From positions 1 through 11,174 of the forward strand of contig PITI01000533.1 in assembly GCA_004325065.1 (NCBI GenBank): a stretch of DNA of 11,174 bases, read 5' to 3'. Below, one piece after another: positions 1 to 7,407 of the stretch; the stretch's first letter is position 1; every line of letters starts with the position of its first letter. The notes beneath the pieces are model-generated. The model did not search any database. It saw only the letters and a list, made by a program, of their open reading frames with translations, and was not told where the DNA came from. This DNA comes from Hamiltosporidium magnivora. Taxonomy: Eukaryota; Microsporidia; Dubosqiidae. Made by a program: the position numbers and the translations under genes.

Positions 1-52
1 TAGTTTTTAACTTGAATTTCCCGCCAAAAAAAATTATTTCAAGTTTTACCAG

Positions 53-103
53 AATAGGCATAAAACTTTCATTATAGTACTTAGATAATAAAAAATGCCT
101 ATT
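53..103. repeat. 9-bp inverted repeat beyond the 3' end of the integrase relic
   Basis: AATAGGCAT at 53..61 and its exact complement ATGCCTATT at 95..103 flank a 33-nt AT-rich loop. On the minus strand this lies just past the last stop of the integrase relic (125..127). It could be a transcript-end hairpin or part of an element terminus. With arms this short, chance is also possible. A further copy of AATAGGCATA is at 10848..10857. Confidence 0.3.
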
Positions 104-124
104 ATAATTGCAAAGTAACTTAAA

Positions 125-1454
125 TTACATACGTTTTATTACGTTTTTGAAAACTGTTCTTTTGTTACCAACATTGTTTTTTACCTTACAAATGCTGTTC
201 ATCAAAATAGCGGGAACTGTAAAACCGATTTATCATAAAAAGAGTTAAAAGGCGCTCTTTTAGTTTTAGTATTCATATCGAAGTTTTTTTTTTTATCAAA
301 ACTTGATCTCTAATAGACAAATCTCTCTTGAGTTTATTTGAATTGTTGCTTTCTATAATTCTTTCTCTATGGTTTTTTAAATGCTTAGCAATATCCGAAC
401 GAATCTTTCTATCGCTTGCGAGATCATCAGCTATTACGGTGGTTAAGGTTTCAGTAAATTCTTCATGTACATATGAACCAATTTCTAGGCTCCATTGTGT
501 ATACGCTGCATTTTCTTCGACCAAAACTATATCAGGATCTATATAAATAGCATGCACTATCGTACTGGCTTCGTTTTCAACTATTATGCTTTCAGAAAGT
601 TGATTGTTAAAATCTGGTTGTCCAAAGAAAAGCATAAATGGTGGTTTGTTTGTTGGACTATGTATTGTTCTGTTATATGCATAAACAACATTATCAATGT
701 GTTCAATTCACCTTCTTACACTGTTTCATGTAATTTCTTCGCTAGCCATCTTTTTATGGTTTAATTTACACGTTCTACTTGACCTTGCGCCTTCGAATCG
801 CGCGGTCTTCCATGTATAATTTTGATGTTATGGTCAGTTAAAAAGGCTTTGAGTAGTGTATTTTCAAACTCTTGGCAGTTATCAAATTGTATTTCCACCG
901 GGGCGCAACGTTGTCAAATAAAAATATTAATGAATCTTTACTAATTCCGAAGTTTTATTAATCAGCTTAAAGCTCCAAAGATGTTTTGTGTATGTGTAGA
1001 ATACATTAAGAACTCAGCTATATTGATCATTTTTATCACTGTATCCCACGATATCTACACAATCTATCACAAAAAGATCATATTTTTTGGTAATATGATT
1101 TATATATATTGGCTGAATTGTTTTTAGAGAATTGAATCCACTACATGCTTCACAGTCTTTTACAACTTTTTTCTATATGCCTTGGGAATCCAATACTATT
1201 TTCCTACAATGAAAGCCATCATTTTATTTACTCCGATGTGTGAATAGCACGCATATTTGAATAATTTGTTTCATTAAGACAGTTTCAAATCCTAAAACAG
1301 CTCTTATTAGATGATCGCACCTTTTAAAAGAAATATCATACCCGAGCAAAGTAAAATTTTCTGCTTTGTGTCTCAACAACCTCTTTTCTTCTTTAGAATA
1401 CTCAGCTAGATACTGATAGTTTTTAAATATGTTGTAAGAATTTTTTTTTCTTGC
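125..1454 (-). pseudogene. Decayed SCAND3/KRBA2-type (Ty3/Ginger-like) DDE integrase
   Basis: This is the relic of an integrase that would insert element DNA into the genome. Pieces in different minus-strand frames follow the family order. They are: a SKEEKRLLRHKAENF segment (about 1350..1406) typical of the KRBA2/SCAND3 N-terminus; a degenerate zinc-binding part with SHIGVNK (about 1220..1243) and CEAC (1143..1154); the first catalytic Asp in VIDCVDI (1062..1064); the second Asp in QFDNCQEFEN (881..883); and the Glu in GQVERVN (773..775). The last two are in one open frame, exactly 35 residues apart, as expected for a DDE core. The YNRTIHSPTNKPP signature follows (about 615..677), then an intact 120-codon C-terminal stretch (273..635). 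The family usually has about 400-450 aa, so nearly the whole protein is represented. It is dead: stops at 1196..1198, 1014..1016, 761..763 and 708..710, and frame changes near 1230, 1170, 930, 900, 718, 290 and 200. The start is unclear; an in-frame TAG at 1455..1457 sets the left limit. No LTR or terminal inverted repeat was found, so the parent element type is open. Confidence 0.85.
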
Positions 1455-1793
1455 CTATTTTTACAATTTACAATTTTTGGCAGTTTGGTTATGTTATATT
1501 TTTATATATTATAATCTGAATACTTAGAAAAAAAACAAATAATATGAAGGCATTAAATAAATTTATACACGATGTAATGTTGTTTGGTGTCTGTATCGAA
1601 TTATACAACGAAATTTCGCTTTACAAATACTGACAATTGCAAAAATCCGAAAAAGCAAAAAAAGAACTTAAAAAAATAATATAAATTTAATTGGATATTT
1701 CATCAATAATAAACACATCCAATTGTTTATACAAAAGAAATGTTAAGAAAGGATCGATAAGAAATATCGGAAGGGAAACTAAAATAAGCAGAT
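1455..1793. other. AT-rich spacer, no gene seen
   Basis: This stretch separates the integrase relic from the G-rich tract. All six frames are cut by frequent stops and I saw no motif that continues the integrase upstream. If the element had a 5' end or a promoter for the integrase, it should lie here, but nothing identifiable remains. Confidence 0.5.
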
Positions 1794-1922
1794 GTATAGG
1801 AATTGGGGAAATAAATAGGTTATAGGGGTATAGGAATTAAAGGGCTTTTAGAAAAATATAAAGGGGTTATCAATATTCAAAATGTATAGGAAATAACGGG
1901 GGAGCTATTGGACATGGGGGGG
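1794..1922 (+). repeat. G-rich tract with imperfect GTATAGGAA repeats
   Basis: The unit GTATAGGAA occurs at 1794..1802, 1828..1836 and 1884..1892, each followed within 10 bases by a run of three to five G. G runs lie at 1805..1808, 1824..1827, 1841..1843, 1863..1866, 1898..1902 and 1916..1922 (seven G). Almost all are on the plus strand, so there is strong G/C skew. This many G runs in about 130 bases permits G-quadruplex formation and stands out in a genome this AT-rich. It resembles a degenerate interstitial telomere-like or satellite repeat, or a polypurine tract of a retroelement. I could not find a second LTR to support the last reading. Confidence 0.5.
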
Positions 1923-1964
1923 TTTATTGGCGCGTGACATTTTATATTAAAAATTTAATCAACC

Positions 1965-2115
1965 TTGTCTCTATTTAAAACTAAAAACATTATTTTTTAA
2001 AAAATTTATGTCAATACAACATCACTTAAAAGTTTTAGCACGGGCTACTTCAGTTTTAATTGCGACTTCCTTTTTATGATTATTCGAACATGTTCTGTTT
2101 AAAAAAGACACGTTT
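1965..2115 (-). pseudogene. Possible LINE reverse-transcriptase C-terminal fragment, decayed
   Basis: One minus-strand frame reads EVAIKTEVARAKTFK (about 2025..2069), a stop (2022..2024), and then CCIDINFLKNNVFSFK and further stops. The pattern of an IKxRIAxAK-like helix followed 15-20 residues later by an L..N.vSfK segment resembles the stretch after the catalytic part of LINE reverse transcriptases (DIKTRIAxAKxAF ... lslKtR). No catalytic YxDD box is seen upstream. The fragment is short and interrupted, so this is a resemblance only; it could equally be an unrelated relic. Confidence 0.25.
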
Positions 2116-2289
2116 AATCAAATAGTGCGTTATACACAAGAAAAGTAGAAGAACCCTAAAAAATACTAGGTTTTAAAAAAATGAAATTTTGCATATCTTA
2201 ATGCTTCTGCGAAGAAAAACGAAATATAAAACACAAGAGAAGTTTTTCAATAAAGGAGAGTATTTATAACCACATTTGGAATCTTTTAA

Positions 2290-2460
2290 AGACTCACCGT
2301 AATAAAAATTCTGGACTCAAGAAGAGGTCACAAATATCAAGTAGATGACGCTCAAATGTACAAAATGATATACAAGAATGGAAAACATAATGTTTTTTAA
2401 AAGTTAAATAGGACTAGAATAACGAGCTAGTGTGTTGTTATGATTCCTTTAAATTATAGA
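2290..2460 (+). pseudogene. Possible FLYWCH-like N-terminal relic of a MULE transposase
   Basis: A single plus-strand frame runs for 57 codons with only two internal stops (2398..2400 and 2428..2430). It reads a DSRRGHKYQVDD segment, then MYKMIYKNGKHNVF, stop, KLNRTRITS, stop, CVVMIP. FLYWCH-like domains at the N-terminus of MULE transposases have the same layout: S+RG.k..v....Y, a short linker, WxC, then a further Cys about 8-10 residues on. Here the first stop sits where Trp would be and the first Cys position is lost. No transposase catalytic core could be recognised downstream. Reading the frame as coding is fairly well supported; the family name is tentative. Confidence 0.35.
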
Positions 2461-2463
2461 TAG

Positions 2464-4424
2464 GATTATATAAAGCCAATTAATAAAATCATATTCCATT
2501 TTTTTCAGGAGTTATAAAAATTATCGGTTGGTAAAGGACTCTGAATATTCTAGAATATTAGAATTTAAATGAGATATATATCAGTAAATTGTGAAAAAAA
2601 CACAGACACTATAAAAAAACTGGAAAATGTTATGAAATATTCTAAGCATTTATATCAATTTAAAACATATATAATTCATCGAATTAACTAATTTGAAGCC
2701 ATTCCGCGCAAAAAATGTAATAGAATTATGCTGAAATAGAATAGAAATTAAAATAGAACCCGGTATCAAAGGCTACAATACTAGAGATGTTATAAGCATT
2801 AGAAAAAACCAATAAAAATAATCGCTTTTTGAACTCGGAATCATTTTAAATAGTTCGCTCTAAATTTTTGAAAGCATAAAGCTAATTGATAGCCAGTTTT
2901 TACGGTGATTCTGATTTTGCAATAGGTGTATTAAGAAAATGGTTTCTTCTGTAAAAAAAAGAGTACGATGGTTTCACACATTAAATGAATTTTATTTTTG
3001 AGACTCCATTACCTATAAGGCTCAATCTACCTAGAGAAGCAAATGTTTATAAAAAAAAGAAACAACATAACTTCTATGTGCCAACTATGAGTAAATCAGA
3101 TCAAACGCCTATTTGAGGGGATTTTTAAAAGATCAGGGTGTTAAACAAAAAAATGGAAACTATTAGTCTTTATTTATTTTAAAGGATCTGAAGAAGGAAG
3201 ATGTATACCTAAAGAAAATTTGAAATTTTGTTGTCTAAATTCTATTGTTACAGTTCGCCAAAGATTTAATAAAAACTAAGAATTAAGATAGATATAGAAG
3301 AAGATGATAAATAGTTCAGTTTATAAAATAATTCAACGCAACGAAGGTAAATGACAGTGAATCTACTATTGCTTATTCTTTTGATTTTAAATATATCTTT
3401 GATATAAATAATATGCTATAAACAGTATACTACTTTATATTTATATTTACAAAAATTATATAAATTTTTAGAGTAAAAACATGATTGGTTTATTCTTTGT
3501 ATGGTTAAAATCTTCAGTAAAACAAATGTTGTAAGTTTAAATTATTTTTATATCAGATACAGTGTATAAAATAAGACCTACTTTTAATACGATTAAGTTG
3601 ATAAAAAAGCATCATAAAATTAAAATATTATTTTGCAAAAAAATAAGATTTAAGTTATCATAACTTTTAGCATATCTTTATTCTTTGTTGTTTTTAAAGT
3701 TCTAAAAACATCATTTCGTGGTATTTAAGGCGACCTATTAACAAATCAATCATGTTTAGGTATCATTGTGGTTTTTAAAGTAAGGATTTAAATATAAGCT
3801 TGCATAATAACTAAAAAAATGTTAAATTCAAACATGCATTCCTCTAATTTCAGAGAAAAGATTAAATTTTGGTTAAAGATTGTAAAAAAATATCATTTAT
3901 CAAAAAATAAGTTTAAAATTGACAACAATAGCCCCAAACATAGTAGAGATCACTATAGAAATTTTTCTTGCGCGAGGATAAGGATATTTCTTAAGAATGT
4001 GTAGCTAAGAAAGTTGAGATAATTTAATCCATCGGATTTTAATTTTTTGTATTAATAATGATTAAGAAATTTTTATGTAAAAAAGATGGTATGAAAGAAA
4101 GCAGAAAATGGAATGTGTTGAACTAACTCAAGCTAGTTATTCGATTGAATAAACCTAGTAGCTAGGCACGTAGTTTGAAAGAATATAACACTTAAGTTTT
4201 CTTCTTAAACCCATTCATATAATCTAATATTAACCTTTTATCGTATTAATCTTATTTTTTTGTAATTTATTTATAAATAAAGAAACGATTCAAATTTTTG
4301 AAATGTAATTTAATTTAATTTTCAAAAACATATGATTTTTGCATTCATTAATGAGATTACAGATATGATTAAACAAGATTGCATTTTTTAGAGCCTTACG
4401 ATGAAACCTTGTATATTTTTAAAA
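2464..4424. other. AT-rich spacer, no gene recognised
   Basis: About 2 kb with dense stops in all frames. Short open pieces occur, for example about 38 codons on the plus strand near 2570..2685, about 33 codons near 3180..3280, and a 61-codon frame at 3819..4004. Frames of that length are expected by chance at this composition and show no motif. I see no RNA gene, long repeat or terminator. The stretch could contain the eroded remainder of the element that begins at 2290, but nothing diagnostic remains. Confidence 0.5.
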
Positions 4425-4724
4425 TTATATAAAAATGTTTTTTTGGCCCATTTCTTCTGTTACTTGAAAATTATTAGCAGTCGAAGCTCTGAATAATTGG
4501 AATGTAAAAATTCTTAAGAAAGATAGAATTATAGGTATTATTATTTCTTTGTCAAAGAAATAGCTATACTCATGGAGGATTATTTGAAGACTTATGTATA
4601 ATATTAAAATATAGTTTAATTCTAAGAAAGTAGAACGAGGCATTAAATCGCCTATTTTTTTAGGTAAACTAACAACCAATATAGAGAATACACTCCTAAT
4701 ATAGCATCTGCTTATTACACGCAA
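4425..4724 (-). CDS. Doubtful small hydrophobic protein, 99 aa
   Basis: I do not recognise this protein. The frame is open for 99 codons, which is somewhat longer than expected by chance here: from base composition I estimate roughly 0.1 such frames per window this size. The product has two hydrophobic stretches, at about residues 33-51 and 61-77, which could be membrane segments, with a basic N-terminus (MRVISRCYIR) and a polar C-terminal tail. Composition is slightly richer in G+C than the flanks. It lies on the same strand as, and 110 nt past, the homeodomain-like fragment at 4835..5023, so it may be another piece of one decayed locus. AT-rich DNA translates into hydrophobic Ile/Leu/Phe-rich peptides anyway, so coding status is unproven. 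Confidence 0.22.
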   Translation of the reverse strand: MRVISRCYIRSVFSILVVSLPKKIGDLMPRSTFLELNYILILYISLQIILHEYSYFFDKEIIIPIILSFLRIFTFQLFRASTANNFQVTEEMGQKNIFI

Positions 4725-4834
4725 TCGTATTGATTTCTTGTTTGTAAAAAAATTATAAATGTAAATTATATTGTAAAATGCTTGAGTTGTAATCTAACTA
4801 TTACAATCGTTTTTTCATCAAATATAAAAGATTA

Positions 4835-5023
4835 TTATCGCATAAATCTTAAAAATATTTTAAAGCTGCTGTAATTTTCGGGAATGCTGCTAAGTTTGAA
4901 GTACTTCTCCAACAAGGAGATCGTCTTCCTGCTCACCATTCCTCTGTTGTTGTATAAAGAATTGTTTTTAAAATCAGAATAATTCTCTTTATTAATTTTG
5001 TTCATCATGTCATCATGGCACAA
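4835..5023 (-). pseudogene. Truncated homeodomain-like protein fragment, 62 codons
   Basis: The frame starts at an ATG at 5021..5023 and has 62 codons. Residues 27-58 fit the first half of a homeodomain: Arg27 (homeodomain position 5), Val30 (8), the LLEKYF segment with Leu38 (16) and Phe42 (20), and IP at 47-48 (positions 25-26). These are the hydrophobic-core and N-terminal-arm residues of helix 1 and the turn before helix 2. The frame then stops before helix 3, so the WFxN recognition helix is absent. A +1-type frame continues with a NLLYLMKKRL peptide that might be a decayed helix 3. Codons across the matching part end in G or C unusually often (TAC, AAC, AGC, AAG, TTC, GAG) and G+C is about 43% over 4861..4950, far above the surroundings. 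Microsporidia do encode divergent homeodomain proteins. Most likely a truncated or recently broken transcription-factor gene; a chance match cannot be excluded. Confidence 0.4.
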
Positions 5024-5064
5024 TCCTCTTTTTCTTTTTAAAGTATAAAATAAAAATTTTATAT

Positions 5065-5091
5065 TTTTGTGATATAAATAATATCACAAAA
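5065..5091. repeat. Perfect 11-bp inverted repeat (hairpin)
   Basis: TTTTGTGATAT at 5065..5075 and ATATCACAAAA at 5081..5091 are exact complements separated by five bases. The hairpin sits about 40 nt upstream of the ATG of the homeodomain-like fragment on the minus strand. It could be a regulatory palindrome, a target for a dimeric DNA-binding protein, or the scar of a small mobile element. The arm sequence TTTGTGATATA recurs at 7465..7475 and 8289..8299 without the partner arm. Confidence 0.45.
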
Positions 5092-6039
5092 TCATACAAA
5101 TTTGCAAAGAAAGTATAACTTAAAATAGAAAAGAGCCATAAACTAATATTTTTATTTGTAATTACAGATTAACTTGTGTTTTTTTAGACAATATTTTGAA
5201 AGAAAATTGCAAGATATATTTTATATAATGATTGCTTCTTTAGAATCAACGCTTTTTTAAAGGAAAAAAATTAAATTTTATTTATCGGTTTGACTCTATT
5301 TTAAGATTATTTTCATAGATTCTAAAACTCCTCACAATTTTCTACAAATTTTTTTTTTAATATATTAATTAGAGAATATATGGAATTAATGGAGATTAGT
5401 TGGTTAATATTGCAGTCCGCTACGTGTTTTTTTTCTTTTAATTCAAAAACAAACTTTATATAAAAATTAAAAAAATAGCTTAATACAATTAAGGGCGGCT
5501 TGTTTTACAAATGTTCAAAATAAAAATTTAAGCTTTTCCATAAAGTAATAGCTTTAAACCAATTTTTACTCATTATATATGATACCAAACATAATTTAAA
5601 CTTTAGAAATATTTTCTTGGATTTCAAATTTAAATCAATATTTTTCATAAGTTATATGTATATATACAATATCGAAAATAATTTTTATTAGGTAAGACTT
5701 AAAATTTCTTTTTATTACAAGTTTTCTACTCATGTTCAATAAACTGATAATAATAATTTGAATTTGAAAACAGAAGCCAATATTTTATCGATTGCAAAAA
5801 AACAAAAACGTACTTTGTGAGGTTATGGAAAAATAAATTAAATAAAGCCATTTCTTAATGTGAAACATCGAAATCTATAAATTTTTAAGAGGGAAATTCT
5901 AACAAATTACATTAAATCATAAACCTTTGCTTTAAGACTTATTTTATAATTTAAAAGTATAACGTTCGATAAATTAAAATTTGTGATAGATTGAACAAAT
6001 TATATTTGTTAAAAAAATGGATTTCCAACTATACTTGTG
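5092..6039. other. AT-rich spacer, no gene seen
   Basis: Nearly a kilobase of homopolymer-rich AT sequence with frequent stops on both strands. No frame above chance length, RNA motif or repeat longer than about ten bases was noticed. It separates the homeodomain-like fragment from the GC island. Confidence 0.5.
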
Positions 6040-6250
6040 CATAATTGGCTTGGAGTATTCTCTGCTCTTCGTAAGAGGCACCTGAAAGGGATTCGTCCTC
6101 CATGTTGGGGTTGAGCGTAGAGCTAACAATTCACCCTGAAAAAACACCTTGTTACGAAACCCAAAAAAGTAAACAAATCGACCAGAATAAGACATCCGGC
6201 AGTATTGCTGAGGGATTCCAAGGCGCGTGCATGGATGTAGTTCTGACGAT
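6040..6250. other. GC island, probably an inserted fragment of a mobile element
   Basis: G+C over 6061..6240 is about 47% by direct count (84 of 180), with abrupt edges into DNA of roughly 20-25%. The composition opens overlapping frames on both strands (minus 5974..6264, 96 codons; plus 6102..6320, 72 codons). A third minus-strand frame is open on both sides of one TAG, with peptides such as LVDLFTFLGFVTRCFFRVNC and QPQHGGRIPFRCLLRRAENT. None carries a motif I can name, and openness here follows from GC content. The text (for example GGGTTTCGTAACAAGG on the minus strand) gives me a faint, unverified impression of a noncoding part of a repeated element from invertebrate genomes. An unrecognised structured RNA is an alternative. 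It does not match the rRNA, tRNA, U-snRNA, SRP or RNase P signatures I know. Confidence 0.45.
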
Positions 6251-6320
6251 AAATTATACGTCAAAAAATGATTTTATTACAATTTCTAGTATTCTTAAAG
6301 TTTTAAACCTTTACCTATGA

Positions 6321-7076
6321 TTGAATTGAAACTGGCTGAAAAGAAACTGTATATCCGATCACTTCACAAATTCATAGTATATATATGGAAAACTGAACGT
6401 TTTCACAATAAAAAATAAAACAAACCACTAAGTCTGTGATTGGTCTCAAATCTATAATTTATAAAAAAAGAGACAATTTAAATATCCAAAGTTCTATAAT
6501 TGGAAAATCTATGCATCAATAATATTTTTCTATCCAGAATCAAAGGACCAAACCTTTATTTATAGACAAAGCAACATAGCATTTTACTATTTTAGATACG
6601 TATAATTGTCTAATTCTGACTTATTCAAATGATTATTTGTTGCCCGATATCTATAGGCGATATACTATAGTAAAATACGAGGTTTTCTAGTATTATGCTA
6701 AAAAATAATCTAATTTGCGAATGTTATAAATATGATTGGTAGTCATATTTAATTAATTATGTTTTAAATTCGTATTTAATGTTGATATCAAGTAGTATTT
6801 ATTTTTGTTTTACTTTTAAGAGTCAATGTTTTCGATGATATAAGTTTAAAATAATTTAGTATAAAAAAATAGAAATAAATTTTGAATTTAAAGTAAAAAC
6901 TCTAAAATAAATGCAAAAAAAAAGTACATGATTTTTGTCATTCAAAAACCTTGAAATAAATATTTGAACAATCATAGACTTAAAAGTCATTTTGACTAAT
7001 AGTATTTTAAATTATATAGAAAATCTTGTATTGAAAGAGTCTAAAACCATAAGAATAAGTAGTTAATGAATCTTAT
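6321..7076. other. AT-rich spacer, no gene seen
   Basis: The sequence returns abruptly to AT-rich after the GC island. Frames are short and unpatterned. A small near-palindrome built on two CTATAG words lies at about 6650..6675. No RNA gene or promoter can be supported. Confidence 0.5.
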
Positions 7077-7407
7077 TTACTTATTCCATTTCTCTTTTAT
7101 CTCGCGGTGTCAAGAATGAACAACAAAAAATTTTTTAATTGCTTCATTTAATCTTTTGTAACTCGGGTCATAGAGTATTTGTTTATAGATCCGATGTGCT
7201 TTATATCTTATCAAAATGTCAACAATGATTTTCACATCAATTTCACAAACTCATTCCCAAACAGATAGCTTTTAATGTGGTTCTTATATCCTATACATTC
7301 GTGTAAAGAAATACTTGATTAAAATACTTGTTTTTGCAAAAATAACAACAAATTGTAAAATATGGCGATTCTATTTCCATATTATTGTACATTTCGAAAG
7401 TATTCAT
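7077..7407 (-). pseudogene. Possible decayed coding region, family unknown
   Basis: Two minus-strand pieces in different frames look more protein-like than the surroundings. The first is a 38-codon frame from an ATG at 7405..7407 to a stop at 7291..7293, containing TICCYFCKNKYF with three clustered cysteines. The second is a 46-codon open piece (7113..7250) containing YKAHRIYKQILYDPSYKRLN and AIKKFFVVHS. A TGA (7110..7112) interrupts it, after which HREIKEKWNK continues in the same frame to a TAA. Local G+C is a little higher than the neighbours. I do not recognise a family. It could be a broken gene or a run of luck in AT-rich DNA. Confidence 0.2.

Noticed and set aside
328..764. Two overlapping plus-strand frames (72 and 89 codons) across the integrase relic
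   Set aside because: They are antisense to the clear integrase C-terminal stretch and carry no motif of their own.
708..1016. A variant nuclear code with TGA as Trp
   Set aside because: The same relic also has TAA and TAG stops and several frameshifts, so ordinary decay explains it. The long intact gene gives no example: its 662-codon frame was found with TGA treated as a stop and contains none.
1916..1940. Polypurine tract plus TGGCGC primer-binding-site-like word, suggesting an LTR boundary
   Set aside because: No matching long terminal repeat was found on either side, and the order of the two signals is wrong for one LTR between them.
3819..4004. 61-codon plus-strand frame as a small gene
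   Set aside because: Several frames of this length are expected by chance in a window with this composition, and the Lys/Asn/Ile-rich product has no motif.
6040..6250. rRNA, tRNA, snRNA, SRP or RNase P gene in the GC island
   Set aside because: None of the conserved words or stems of these RNAs that I can recall is present; the tRNA T-arm consensus is absent.
5974..6320. The 96-codon minus and 72-codon plus frames of the GC island as real proteins
   Set aside because: They overlap on opposite strands, neither has a motif, and higher GC alone makes stops rare here.
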